Source: Plantago major (Eukaryota > Streptophyta > Magnoliopsida > Lamiales > Plantaginaceae). From it: a stretch of DNA of 64,000 nt. The notes under the pieces were generated by a model. The model did no database searches. It saw only the letters and a program-made list of their open reading frames with translations, and had not been told where the DNA came from. The DNA is taken from the NCBI GenBank assembly GCA_026545765.1, contig CM048840.1:53568580-53632579 (forward strand). Reading direction: 5' to 3'. The position numbers were made by a program, and so were the translations under genes. Below are positions 1-11,907 of the stretch, piece by piece; position 1 is the stretch's first letter; the number at the start of each line of letters is the position of its first letter.

Positions 1-480
1 CTCTCGTTCTCCTACAAGACCCGAGCTTTGCGAAGCTACTTGTAAAGAGGTAGAACAAGCTTTTACAGTTGCGACTCAAAAGCGTTCTTTCCTCTAAACA
101 AGGAGAAGTCTTGTTTCTAGAAATGATCTTTCTTTCATTGAAATAAAGGAATTATAAGAAAGTATTTTCTTTGTGTTTTCGAAGTCACTGAAATATTGTG
201 ATTAAGAAGCACTGTCTTGAACAACCAACCACTACTCAAACAATCAACAAGCGTGTTAAGGAAGGAACTACTTAGATGGATTAATAAGGAAAACCCCTTG
301 GTTAAGGGAGGAACTACTTAGCTTCGGAAGTTAAGGAAAACCCCTTGGAGGAACCGGACTATTTGGCTTGGGTTAGTCAAAGAAAGAGAGTTCAAGGTTA
401 CTAAGTTGAGAACTTAGGGTTAAATGGATTTAGCTGAAAATAGGATCTTGTAACGGAACTCATAATTCTATCTTAGTAAA
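1..480 (+). mobile_element. copia LTR remnant, plus orientation
   Basis: This stretch resembles the right part of the LTRs of the copia element at 10867-28332: it has the repeated GGAACTACTTAGC-like blocks and, from about 495, the GTGGATTAGTTG block that lies near the LTR end in the complete element. The true LTR end and the primer-binding site seem to be deleted, because the text jumps to post-PBS leader near 655 (CACTGAACCTAGATCCCC). It runs off the left edge. The family assignment rests on eye alignment. Confidence 0.6.
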
Positions 481-739
481 TTCAAGTCCTTGTGAAGGGC
501 GAAGTGGATTAGTTGAATGATTATGCCATCTTTAGATATCACTATAAACAAGTGTTATTTACTTTCAGTACTTTCATCACTTTATCTTTATATATATCTA
601 AAGTGGCTCCCCTCACTGATAGCAAACACTCAGTCACAACTTTAACCTTTGGCACTGAACCTAGATCCCCTTTTAAGTGTTGTTTTTTTGTGCTTACCAA
701 ATACACTTGATTTGTTTGTTTAAGTGTGTTTGTTACATG

Positions 740-1478
740 ATGTCTCTCAATAATGCTCCAATGCTCAAACCCAACATTATGAAGAATGGAGAAAAAACAT
801 GATGCTTCATCTAGAAGCCATCAACGATGAGATGTTAACTGTGATTAGAGATGGTCCAATCCAAATCACACAACCCAAAGGCACCTACTTTCTAGTTTCA
901 AATGGAAAAGATCATAAGGACAAAGAAAATGAGGATTTTGCTGAAATAGACAAGGTTGCTGGATCTTCTGCAAAGAAGGTTGCTGACACTGTAGTAATCG
1001 ATGATGAAAGTACAAAACCTAAGCCTAGAGAACTCTGGACTGCTGAAGAAGCATAAAGGTTCAGGCTATAGATGGTATGGCTAGAAATATCATCATCAGA
1101 ACTACCCCCTAACTTCATACAATGCAAATTGTGGAAGTCTGTTAATGTAAAAGAGGCTTGGAATCTCATAGTGGAGATTTGCGTTGGAACCGCAAAAACC
1201 AAGGAAAACAAGCTTGAGATTCTCAAACTCAAGTCCAAAACTTCAAACAAGATCCATTGAAACCTTGGAAGAATTGGATTTCCGGTTTTCAACACTAATG
1301 AGTTAGATGTCGGCACTTGAAGGAGAGAATAGATATTCAGATGCTGAGAAAGTGAAAGTAGAGGTTGGCTTTGTCAAGACAGTGTATACCTTAACCACAA
1401 TGTTTCAGAGACTTTGGTACACAAAGAAACTCCACTTAAATTCATGTATATTCCAAACACTAAGTAGGATGTTTCCGA
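740..1478 (+). pseudogene. truncated copia gag fragment
   Basis: The ATG at 740 matches the gag start of the complete copia element at 13440 (ATGTCTCTSARTRATGC), and similar text follows, including the block encoding ELDFRFSTLMS and the downstream SDAEKVK-like stretch. In copia elements this part encodes the UBN2-type gag domain that builds the virus-like particle. Here it is cut by stops (for example after residue 85 of the first open stretch) and frameshifts, and it ends near 1478 where an inverted LTR piece begins. No pol follows. It is a dead fragment. Confidence 0.65.
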
Positions 1479-1960
1479 AAAACAAGATTTCTTCTCGTTT
1501 AGAAGTAAGAACACTTTTATAGTCGCAACTTAAAAGCTTAATTTACTTCTTCACAAGTAGTTTCCCAATGCTGGAGTCTTGTAGAAGTTTGAGAGACTTA
1601 GAGAGCCGAGAAAATGACGCAATGTAAGCTTGTTGTGTCTGGTGTTCGGTGTATTTTCTCAGCTGTTAAATGTCTCTATTTATAGTGCAAATTAGTTTTG
1701 TTGTAATTTGAAGCCGTTGGATACAAATTCAAACTAGGTACTGAAATGCCACTATAAGAGTGTACTTTGACTTTGTCTTTACCTTCAGCATGAATGCTTT
1801 ATGATAGGTAATTTTTTGTCTTTTAGTCTCGTCTCGCCAAATGTACTTCTCTATAACTCGTTTGTAACATACATAATCCTTGGTTGTTTTGAGAGACTAT
1901 GTAGTCGATTATGTCTTTTGAGAGACTATCTCCAATAGGTAAAATCCTTCGGCAGGTAGT
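1479..1960 (-). mobile_element. inverted copia LTR fragment
   Basis: Bases 1479-1592 read as the reverse complement of bases 1-120, with about four in five positions matching by eye. The following text (TATTTATAGT, then about 300 bases) resembles the minus-strand copia LTR at 42600-42900. It is a second LTR fragment of the same broad family lying opposite to the gag fragment at its left. The right edge is uncertain. Confidence 0.55.
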
Positions 1961-2057
1961 TCGGTAAACCTATTCACTTAACTATGTAACTGCTGAGGTA
2001 TAACTTGTTGAAAATGCCACTATCCCTCTACATTTTAGATAACTTATTCATATACCA

Positions 2058-2307
2058 AGGCTCTGTTTAGTACAACTAGCTGATAGCTGATAAGCTAGAT
2101 GATAACTGATTGGGTAGTTGTTAGCTGAGTAGTTGATTTTTATAAAACTGTTTAGTAAATCAATTAATTGATTTGCTAAATATGGTATATAAAAATCAAA
2201 TCAGTTAGCTTATTTCTCCATTAAGCTTATCAGAACAGCTACCTTATCAGCTACCAGCTAGCTGTTAACCTAACATAATTGTGGTAAGCTTGTGCTAAAG
2301 AGAGCCT
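2058..2307. mobile_element. hAT-type MITE
   Basis: The ends are inverted repeats: AGGCTCTGTTTAGTACAA on the left and, read backwards, AGGCTCTCTTTAGCACAA on the right. Inside are further inverted GCTGATAGCTGATAAGCTAG-like repeats. Length (250 bp), lack of coding sequence and the AGGCTCTGTTT end fit the small non-autonomous hAT elements common in dicots. No clean 8-bp target duplication is visible, so it is probably old. Confidence 0.6.
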
Positions 2308-2819
2308 AAATCAATGACTTATCTCCACAATTTATGGTCGCAGTATCAAAGTGGCAGAACTTCAGATATAACTTTAATTTAATAACCGCCCACCTCGGAT
2401 GTGCAATCCCGTTATTCCAAATTTTTGGTCGGGATCGACTCTACCTGATCAGGGATTGTGGACATTGGTCAAATATACTCTAACTACTTTTAGATAACAC
2501 AGATGGCATAATAATTAGTAAGCATTTTTCCTGATTTGGCGAACAAGAGTCGCAAGAACCTGATCAAACTAGTTAACTGTTCATGAATGCCAAAAGAGTA
2601 ATTTAGATGACACTTAAAGTAGTTTTGAACAATAAATATCACATCCCCGCAAGAAAATAAATCTATTTGGTAAATAATAAGATATGGGCAACAATTCAGT
2701 CATAGCCAAAGACCAAAAAGCCAAGTCCAACGTCTTGCAAGATAGTAGTAATACAAGGCAAGATAACATAAACCAACAAACTGAAAGAATACAAACAGTG
2801 AGAAACCTCAACACAACTT

Positions 2820-5800
2820 CTAAAGACCAAGTCCTACAGTCCTGCCATCCTTCCTCCGCAATCCAGCTGTGTATTGCTTCTCCAATTCTAACTGAAGCTG
2901 TTCCCGCTGTTTTTCTGCATTTGGGTCGTCCAGCTTGCGCTCCACTTTGGTGTCGCCTTTCACGCCCTACAATTGGGTACCAAGGCAACCTCAGACTCTA
3001 AAAGGGTGTCAGTATGTAGGAATACATGTATATAAATTAATAAACTCAGCTACTAAGTTTTCACAAATTGATCAGCTCAGCAACAAGTAGTAAAAGATAA
3101 GATTACCATGAGTTTGTTGAATTTCTCCTGTCTCTCGTGATCGCCAAAATTCGCTGAATTCCAATGACGAGCCGGCTATTTGGACAATTGTATTTTACAT
3201 ACAGATAGAAGACAGATTACGGTGAATCACATCCCATGCCAGACAAAATTTATCAACTAAATTGCAAACAAATTAATATATTGCAAAAGCTTAATCAGTT
3301 AATTGCGTGTTTGCATTTTGCAAAAGAGAAAATGAAGGCAGATTCTCTTAAACTAAACAGAGAGAAGTTGCAGAAGTTGGATTGGACCTCCTTAAACTAC
3401 TTTGAATAGTTCACACCAAAAAAAAATTGGGTTTGCGAATACACCATTTCTAACTTTTAGTAGTTTTTGCAAACGCCCCACAAATTCTCAAACGAGCCAC
3501 TTTTACCAACTTTCTCTTAAATTAAGCACTGTAAAAAAGTAGAAGTTGCACACACACCCTAAATTAGAGGACAGCTTATGATGTTGCCAATACAGTATTT
3601 GTCCAGTTTATATGGTTATATCCAGCTATTCACTGGAATATGATTTTTTTCCCGCTCAAATAATTAGGTAAAACATCACATGCACATGATAATGTTTCAA
3701 TTTGTAGATTCTGTTACAGCCAAGTTGAGGGCTGATTTGCTAGCACTCAGGTCCGTGACTTGTGAAATATAGGTACAAATGGAGAAAAGAGAACTCAGTA
3801 GAGCATTGATATGTGACTAGGAGTGGTGGAGAAATGATAAATACCTCCTCGGATGCTGTACTCTTCTTGTTGCCCCACAAAAGTTTCTTCTTTTGATCAG
3901 TGGACATGTATCCAGTTCCAATTAAGTTCTTATTAACTGTAATTTCATTGGAAGGAAAAATCAGTATGGAAAATTCAGGATGTTGATAGTAAAAGATGAT
4001 AAAGAGCGAGCATCACCATTCATCTATCATAATGCCTCACAACAGAATCAGTAAAACAAACTAAAGATCCAAGAACATGAGAAAAAGAAAACATGAACTT
4101 GTTCCAGTTTGATATGATTTTGATTGATTGATTTGGCTCATCCACTTGCCAACAACGACAAACACAGTGTTTTATATTATACTCAATATATATAGTAGGC
4201 ATCTTGATAATATAATAATGAAGTACTGCAACATAGAAATGCCTTTCTTTTTTCTTTTTTTTTGATTTCTCAATGATATCCGCTACATGCGACTAATCCA
4301 GCCGAGCACTGTCGGGCCCTTTTTGAGGGGCGGCTCTCCCAGCGGTGTTTTTTACATCCACAAGGCTCGAACCCGAGACCTTGCTTAAGTGAAGTCAAGC
4401 CCCTTACCACTTGAGCCAACAACCGTTGGTGACATAGAAATGCCTTTCTTCTTGAAGAATAAAATGGAAAATTTTCATATGAAATTTCAACGGAAATTTT
4501 GCTAAACTGCAGCATAAATTATTATAATTAGTAATGCAACAACCAATCAAATCCACAAGTTTAAGTTACTTTTTTTGTTTTTTTATGGAGTGAATTAAAT
4601 CTCCCAGGGTACTCAAATCAATTAAGGATCGACGGCCCCCACCCCCCACCCCCCCCCCCTCTCTCCCAATTAAAAGTTCAAATAAGTACTAGATGGACGT
4701 ATAAGGGACACTCTTAAGGAAACTGGAGATGTCTAGTCTACTATAACAACCAAGATAAACTTACCCCAAGTCAGTAACAACATATTTTGCACTTACCAAT
4801 AGCTAGTACAGGAGAAGTGCTTTGCCTTGAAATTTAAAGAGATAATACCATAGATAGAAAAAATAGAGTAAGATGTACACACTTACCTAGTTCAGCAGCT
4901 CTCATAGCAGCAACTTTAGCTGCGTCTATATCAGAATCTGTCACATAAGCCTTCTCTGAAGAACCTATTTAGGAGATCTTATAAGATGCAAAATGCCAAA
5001 AAAATAAAAAAATAAAAACACTAGATAGAAAATTACTGAACAACCAAAATACCATTTGTTTCAGGAGCCACGCTTTCGAAGCCAGATAGCTTTGGCTTTT
5101 TAGCTTTGGAATCATCATCTTTCTTTGAAAATATGACATCAGTAGAGTGCTCCTCTGGGTCTCGATTACGCTGCTCAGTGCATCTAACCCGATCATCACG
5201 TTTCCTCTTTTCCTCATTAGCATTCTTAACTCTATCTGGTGCCTTGCTATATATCTGAGAAGCTTCTTTCAAATGACTATCAGATTCATCTCTTCGAGAA
5301 TATGATTCATCTTTATCATCATAATGGGATGAACGATCAATTTTCTGATCCACAGAACTTTTAAGATCTATCTTCCTATCCTGTCGACCTTTATCCTCTC
5401 TGTGCGAAGTTCTGTCCTCTCGGTCCCTAACCTCAGCATTACCATGTCTTCTACCATATCCTGATCTATTGGATGGGATTTTATCCCTGCTCCTACTCCC
5501 CGAAGCATCAGATTTTTCCCAAGAGTGCTTGTCAGCATCATTCGGATAGTCTCTATACCGGGGGTCTTTCTCTCCTCTAGAGTGACCTATGTCTCGTGGA
5601 TCCCGGCCAGAATGATAGGAGGACTTGGAATGACCACGATCATAATCATTCACATGCCTATCATGTCTGCTCTGAGTATCATGCCTATTATAACTTCTGG
5701 AAGACTGCCGATCAGGGTACTTGTATGATTCGTTACCGCGGTCTCTATTTAATTCCCTACCATCATCTTTTTTCAACTTGTCCTCAGAAATTTTTGAGAC

Positions 5801-7024
5801 ACTCCACCTTGATAGAGCTGGAATATCGTCATGTTCACGCTGTGGGCTCCCTATATACATGCAAAAGAAGCTATACGAGTAAAAAAATAGTTAATTACAA
5901 TCAACATATAGACAAATGAACAAACATATCTAGTATAACAGTTTACTTATCATGGGTGAAGCAGTATTAATTGTTTAACAAGCGGTACTCCCGTTTCGTT
6001 GATAGTTATCGACAAGAAGACATCCAAATTCACAATTTTACAGGCATTGTAAGATAATAGTCACTCACTAATATGGTCTTTCTTAGCCTAAAGTTAACAA
6101 AAAGTAATAAGCCAAGTACTAACAAACCAATATGCATCATATTACACAAAGAATAAAACTGCATGGAGAGACCAATTTAATCAACAATATAAATTTATGC
6201 CTTCGCGACACTTTTTGCTCAACCATTAAAAAAAAAAAACTATATCGTATACTCCCTCCGTCCCACGCCAATTGTCCAGTTTTGACTTTTTCGCTGTCTA
6301 CGAATTAATCTCAAACGGTAAAATTTATATCATAAATTTTCATGATATAGTTCAGTGGAAGATTTTAATGATATAGTTCAGTGGAAGATTTTACCATTAC
6401 CAAAATATGATACTCCATTACCAAAATATGATACTCCATCCATTTCAGAAAAAGTGTTACATTTTACTATTTTGCGGTCAACTGTCTCCGCGTTTGACCA
6501 CAATTTACTCTTAAACCATATTAATAAATAAATTATTAAAATTATATAATGAAAATTTAGTAATTAAATTTTTATTATATGATTTTATTAAATTATTTAC
6601 TATTATCGTTTATGAGTAATTTGTGGTCAAACTCGAAGACGAAGACAGTTGACCGGTCAAAGTCAAAATGTAACACTTTCTCCATGAGGGATTATTGTAG
6701 TATATCAACTTCATATTTTATATGATCAACCAACACATGCTCGGAACTCGGAAGCACACTCCCCAGTATAAAAACAATTCACTAACTAGTATCACACATT
6801 TATACTCAGAATTCATAACAAAAGAGCTATGTGATTGTTATTTCTTCACAAAAGGAAAAAAAAGGAACATTTCCCATGATGAGTGAAAGTAAAGGTTCCA
6901 CAAAGGACTTACCATCAGATGAAGAAGAAGGAGAACGTTTCCTGTACCTCCTCCTAGCGGCATCACTCGGGGGCTTCCGAAATTCTGCTTTTGTATCAGA
7001 ACTATCTTGCCAGTTTGAATCCAT
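2820..7024 (-). CDS. RS/RD-rich nuclear protein with C-terminal SMAP-like domain, six coding exons
   Basis: I assembled this gene from splice sites. Coding exons (minus strand): 7024-6913, 5850-5053, 4964-4887, 3936-3845, 3175-3107 and 2966-2820, 1296 bp in all. Every junction is GT-AG and the phases (1,1,1,0,0) agree throughout. The start MDSNWQD lies after an in-frame run from the 5' leader. Residues about 20-300 are rich in R, S, D, K and H (RRRYRKRSPSSSSDG, many RD/RS/SR pairs), as in splicing-associated nuclear proteins. The C-terminal part carries DIDAAKVAAMRAAEL, DQKKKLLWGNKK, HWNSANFGDHERQEKF and QYTAGLRRKDGRTVGLGL. The last two match the pattern of the small acidic protein (SMAP) family: W...ERxxKFxxLM, then LExQY...GLGF/L. 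Exact function is unknown; a role in pre-mRNA processing is an inference from composition. The reading frame has no disabling changes. It is the only convincing host gene here. Confidence 0.88.
4250..4431 (-). mobile_element. tRNA-derived SINE in intron 3 of the SMAP-like gene
   Basis: It is flanked by a perfect 19-bp target duplication ACATAGAAATGCCTTTCTT at 4231-4249 and 4432-4450. Read on the minus strand it begins CACCAACGGTTGTTGGC, carries an RNA polymerase III box A (TGGCTCAAGTGG) and box B (GGTTCGAGCCT) near its 5' end, and ends in an A-rich tail (plus-strand T/C run at 4250-4262). About 182 bp, no coding capacity. It would have been moved by LINE machinery. It lies in the same orientation as the host gene. 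The intact duplication argues for fairly recent insertion. Confidence 0.85.
6252..6433. mobile_element. Stowaway-like MITE fragment with two abutting tandem duplications
   Basis: It begins ACTCCCTCCGTCCCAC after TA, a typical Stowaway end, but has no matching right end. Inside, a 26-bp unit is repeated at 6342-6367 and 6368-6393, directly followed by a 21-bp unit repeated at 6394-6414 and 6415-6435. The next MITE begins inside the last copy. Lies in intron 1 of the SMAP-like gene. Confidence 0.55.
6434..6690 (-). mobile_element. Stowaway-type MITE in intron 1 of the SMAP-like gene
   Basis: The ends CTCCATCCATTTCAGAAAAA and (reversed) CCCTCATGGAGAAAGTGTTA form a decayed inverted repeat next to TA. 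The body is nearly the reverse complement of the MITE at 16793-17051 along its whole length, including the paired GTTTGACCACAA/TTGTGGTCAAAC blocks. It is a non-autonomous Tc1/mariner-type element about 257 bp long with an AT-rich centre. Strand is given relative to the copy at 16793. Confidence 0.75.
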
Positions 7025-7300
7025 ACAACCTAATTCATCAACCAACAAACCGATAATCTTCATTGAAACAAAAATTACAATCAACTGTGAAAATCAGCGA
7101 TGAATTAGGGCTCCGAATGATAATTACACCGATCGAAAAACAACCAAAGAAAGAGGAAAAAACATGATGAATACGAATTTGAACGAACCTCAAATTTACT
7201 TGATTTGGGAATTTAACTGAAGAAAAGGGGAGATGAATTAGGGCTCCGGTATCGTTCTGTTGTACATACAGTTGAAATGAAACTACAGTGTTTATAATAG
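7025..7300 (-). promoter_or_regulatory. 5' leader and presumed promoter of the SMAP-like gene
   Basis: Upstream of the start at 7024 the minus strand is pyrimidine-rich (TTTTTTCCTCTTTCTTTGG near 7160) and then reads CGGAGCCCTAATTCATC twice (about 7095-7115 and 7226-7246), as is usual for plant leaders. A 5'-UTR intron ending TTAG just before the start is possible but unproven. No convincing TATA box was identified. The transcription start is not determined. Confidence 0.35.
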
Positions 7301-7439
7301 AAATAGATAAGAATGGAAATGGAGAAGATATTTTGCTTAGGCCTAGATGTGGAGGCCCATGGGCCATGCTTATAGATTGCGCCTAACTTACTTTTTTTTT
7401 GGGCCAGTACCCGTGAAAATTTAAATTCAAACTTCGATT

Positions 7440-8240
7440 ATTTACTTTCAAACATGATAGGCTAAATTTACTTATGTATGGATTAGCTATGACCTTTGAT
7501 TACACCGTTTACATATTATGGAATAGTTTTAGCATTTATATTGGTTGCGTGTTGTTGTTCTTTCTTGCACCGTTAATTTTAAGATGCTTGATTGTTTGTG
7601 ATTACCATGGAGTCATGCATCATTGTTGCACTAGTTTTGGAGCTGCACAGCTTGTCTATAAGTTGTCACCTGCCTAAGGTTTGATGTCGAGCTAGTCAAA
7701 CGTGACATTGAGTTGGACGATAGTACATGTACGATGTCTTTACTAACTACGACTTGGTTTATGATATGTAACTTGTATTCTCTTCAAGCATTTCCATCGC
7801 TAAACATGATTCCTGATATAAACAAGTTTTCAAAGTGATCGTTAATACTTACATGTTTGCATTAATTGATTACAAGTTAGTTATTTCCGTGATATTTGTC
7901 TTTGCTCTCATTATTGATATTTGCTTCATAATTGCTAGTTTAAGAAATCCAAACCAACTTTTTGTTTATTATACCGCACTTAGAATAGAGACAACTAGAT
8001 TAAAAGTTACCAAATTGATCGTTATTTCCGAGAGACCGACCTCTCATGTCAACTTCCACTATACTCAGCTTAATAGTATCATTGGGATTTGGTTTGGTGA
8101 ATATAAATTTGATAATTCTTAGCAGAATTGGTGTGGACTTTAATTTCAACGACAATAGTTTCCACCGATACCCGTAAGCAAGATAAGCCTACGAAGCAAA
8201 AGTAACAAGAAGGAAGAAAAAAAAACTACAAGGAGCAAGG
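7440..8240 (+). other. probable old gypsy LTR/leader remnant
   Basis: No gene is apparent. The block ACTAACTACGACTTGGT at about 7740 and the segment near 8130-8200 (TTCAACGAC...CCCGT) recur in the same order at 30750-31220, so both are probably remnants of related LTR elements. Both are strongly decayed and the boundaries are guesses. Confidence 0.3.
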
Positions 8241-9950
8241 TTTGGAACAAATACATGGGAAAATATAGAAGACGCACAAACACCTGAAATGCCATAAAAA
8301 GCTTCTTCGAAAATCGTCTCGGCGTGGGGCAACATGGGTCACTAGAGAGAGAGGACGCAAAAAGTAGAAAGGTAAAGGATTATGGCCTATATATAGGGAT
8401 AAGAGAAGTAACTGACGTCGTTCCTTATCCCGCCATAAATTCAAAAGAGTGTCACAACGAACAAACACACCACATAAATCATAGCGACAAGTCTCAAAGG
8501 AATCCACCAAAGCAAGATTAAAATCATACATGGCCCTTTCTCCATCAAATCCACACAAGTTCTTAACTAATGTGGACTTGGAGGTGGGGCAGGGGGTGGA
8601 GAATAGAATAAGAAAGTCGAAAGCTAGCTCAGTCAATCATACAAACTTTGACGAAAGAAGAAAAGCGGTTAGGCCAATCATTTCGGCAGCCGCCTCTCGC
8701 AAGAAAACCTAAGAGGTTGAGCAAAGCGAGGGAGTAGGTCCCGAAACAAAGCTGGTCCACCAAATCTTCCACAAGAAAATCAAATGAACCACTAGAAGAC
8801 ATGGAAGAATGACTCTCAACTCGAAATAAAACTTCCTTGCATAAGGACAGTGAAATGTGCGATTTAACACACTTTTCGACCCTTGTTTTTGGTATAATAT
8901 TGAATATATAGTCATACTATGCCTAATTACCTATTTTGGTGTTTCACAAGGTACAGATATGCCAACTAAGACGATTATGGCGATTATTGAGGCCAATACG
9001 ATGAATTTATGCTTAATCTGAGGAAATACAGATAGATGATTATAAGGGCATGCGAGGAGTTAGAATAATCCAATGAAGGCACAAGACCCACTGAAATTGT
9101 ATGGATCGGGACTTAGTACCAAATATAGATATTGTAGCAATGTATTGTAGTAATACGTAAAACTAATATCTAAAACTATCTTAGAGTCTAAATAGCGGAA
9201 TGTAAAGAACACAAGACACAAATATTTCAAGCAAATTATAAATATAATCTGCCGAGCCACTAGCGAATATCCACTAAAAGAATAACGAATTTACAAAAAG
9301 ATATCTAGACTATAAACCTATCTACTAGAATATTAAACACTAAGTACTTGAATCGAGCCACCAATTCGACGCTAGATCTCTCACGAACAAAGAGAGAGAT
9401 GACTAATTAAAAACTTATTGAAAGAGATTCTAAACAAACTACTAGAGAATAAGTATCTAAGCGTAAAAACCTTGTCTAGAACAATGACGTGAGATGTTGT
9501 GATAATACTGACATTCTGCTCGAATCTCACATCTGCATTTTGATGAACTTCAGGCTGTATATATAGTTTTTCCACGTACCCAAAGCATCCAGATGTCCAT
9601 CTACATTAGATTGCATCCTTTAGATATCAACAAATCAAAGTCTTATCGCATTAGAAGATTCTCCAACAAAATCCCCTATATTCTCTCTTATAGATAAACT
9701 GAGATCTTGTAGCTTCAAAACTCTTCTTCACGTTCTTATCTTAAGCTCTCCATATCTTTACAAACTCTTAATGATATACTCCAGCTCCAACTTATATAGT
9801 CCAAGAGAACAGCAACTCTTAAAATCCCGGAATAAAATTTGGATCGTCAATTTGGATTTAAATTGGAGACGAAAAAAAAAAATTATTTGGACTTGGGTTG
9901 CTATACGAGAAATTAATTGGGCTCGAGAGTAATTACGATTTTTGAATGGA
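8241..9950. other. stretch with no recognisable gene
   Basis: Only short open stretches occur, on both strands, with no recognisable domain, codon pattern or partner exon. Some text (for example 9300-9760, CTAGAATATTAAACACTAAG) looks like LTR or leader debris, but I could not pair it with anything else in the window. Confidence 0.3.
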
Positions 9951-10866
9951 AGTGATGACCCGATTATTGTAAAGTCCAAGTTGGGCCAGGATGAGCCCAT
10001 CAAGCAAACCTAAGTTAAAAGCCCTAGTTTTGTTCCTCTTCTTCTTCCTCACAGCCCACACGCCTGCTTTTCTTTCTTTCGCCATCGCCAATTTGACTCA
10101 CTCGGCCGACCACCATACCCGCCTGCCCACCTTTCTTCTTTCTGTTTGGATTTCTTCTTTCTGTTTGGACCGAAATCGAGTAGTTACGAAGACCGGAACC
10201 GATTGAAGCTTAGGTGTTTGAATTGTGAAACTGGATCGGTGAACATGTAGATGGAATTCCTAATTTGATTAGACTGATTCGTTGATGTTATGGACTGAGT
10301 TAGGACCGAAATCGACCTGGGTTTTGGCGTGGGTTATGGATCGCGAAACTGGAGCAAGAAATATGAGATCGATTCGCAATGTATTGGGACGATTTGTGAT
10401 GATTTTGGACCGATTCATTGATGTTTTGGACTGTTATTGATGGTTTTAGATGGAGGAGAATGATGGGTGACCGATTGTTGTAGCCTTTGCTCGGAGTTGG
10501 CGGAGTTTTGTTGGAGTTTGTGAAGTTTTGGATTCGCAGGGACTAGGTTGAGAATTTACAGAAACTATAAGGACCACCTTTGGAGAATTTGAGTAGGAGC
10601 AGGGGGCTGTTTGTAAATAATTTGAACAAACAGCGCGTTCAACGTTTTATCCTATTTTTCCTAGCTCCATAAATTACCGTTTTGCCTTGTTACCCTATTT
10701 TCTTAAATTCGACCTATAAAACCCTAGTAGAGACTAGACGGAGTTGGCAAGGGGTGCTTTGGATGAATTGTGGTTGAATGTGACTTTGGAGGACTCGATG
10801 TGCAAGCTATTGGAGGATTTTGTGGATTATTTATGTTGACATGGATTTGTATCGACCTTAAGGTAA
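9951..10866 (+). mobile_element. left part of an LTR split by copia element D
   Basis: This non-coding stretch ends CCTTAAGGTAA at the left border of element D and appears to continue at 28333, so D inserted into it. It has a pyrimidine-rich leader-like run (CTTCTTCTTCCTCAC near 10040) and no protein-coding frame. Together with 28333-29174, which ends GGGGCGTGACA, it resembles a Ty3-type LTR. The left boundary is uncertain. Confidence 0.4.
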
Positions 10867-11907
10867 TGTTAGGAATATCTGTTAGTATTTTGATCACTCA
10901 TCACATGTTCTTATCTTAGCCAGAAAGGTGATTAAGTACTCTTTGTTCACTTGAACATTGTAAAAGAGGAAATCACCGAGTATGATTAGTCTAGTAAATC
11001 TTGTATTAGGATTATAGGTCTCTAAGTGTAATTTTTATTTCCAGAAGACCATGAAGATCAATCCTAGCAATGGAGCTTTTCTGAAGATTAGAAGACTGAA
11101 GATTGCACAAGATTTATGAAGATATCAAGGTTTAGTCTAACTCAAGAAAGACTATGTCCTTAATACTTTCTTAAGTGTATTTACTTACTTTTAAAATATG
11201 ATTCTGGACACATGACATCATGAGTATGGAGCATGCAAGCCATCAGAAAAGCTCATGTATCCGTTGAAGACTACAGGACAAGAAATAGTACAAGTGTATT
11301 AATTGCATCGGCGTAAAAGTCATTAAGCACATCCTCTCGAGACATGAGACAAGGACTTCTGAGTACTCATTTCAAGATAAGTATGGACTGAATTTGAATT
11401 GTGTCTAACGGATATCATTCCAACAACTCTCAAATTCATCTATATATATCACACACTTAGATGCTGAGAAATACATACCTTAGAACGCTCTATCTTGCAA
11501 TCTTACCATCAAGCAAAGTATTCTCTCAAGCACTCTACTACCCTTTCTGAAAGCTTTCTGTTGCTCGAAGAATCACTAGTAGTTCTAAGTTGTCCTGAAC
11601 CTTCACGAGAGATTGTTATTCGTAAAAGAGTTGAACTATCAGATACCCTTTCTGAAGCTCATTCTCCAGAACGGACAGCAATTACTTAGGTCAGTAAAGA
11701 GAAGACTGCCATCCACTGAACAAGTGTATTAAGTCGTCTTGTTCTATTAGGCTCTCTGAAAACATAACTGAAAAGTTATACGAGAAGCTTCTCTGACAAA
11801 CCTTATAACCAACACCATCAAGGCGTGGAGTAGAGGAAGTACTTGATTTGGGAAATCAAGGAATAACTCCAAGGTTATCTGAGTAGAGGAAGTACTTAGC
11901 TCTAGGA

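Noticed and set aside
4360..4431. Possible tRNA gene on the minus strand
   Set aside because: Box A and box B are present but there is no full cloverleaf, and the A-rich tail and 19-bp duplication show that it is the head of a SINE.
8226..8636. 136-codon minus-strand open frame
   Set aside because: No recognisable motif, cysteine/leucine-rich random composition, no splice partners and no upstream leader; probably chance.
9991..10206. 71-codon frame with a hydrophobic start resembling a signal peptide
   Set aside because: It lies in the pyrimidine-rich part of a split LTR; the hydrophobic residues come from a CTT/TTC-rich leader run.
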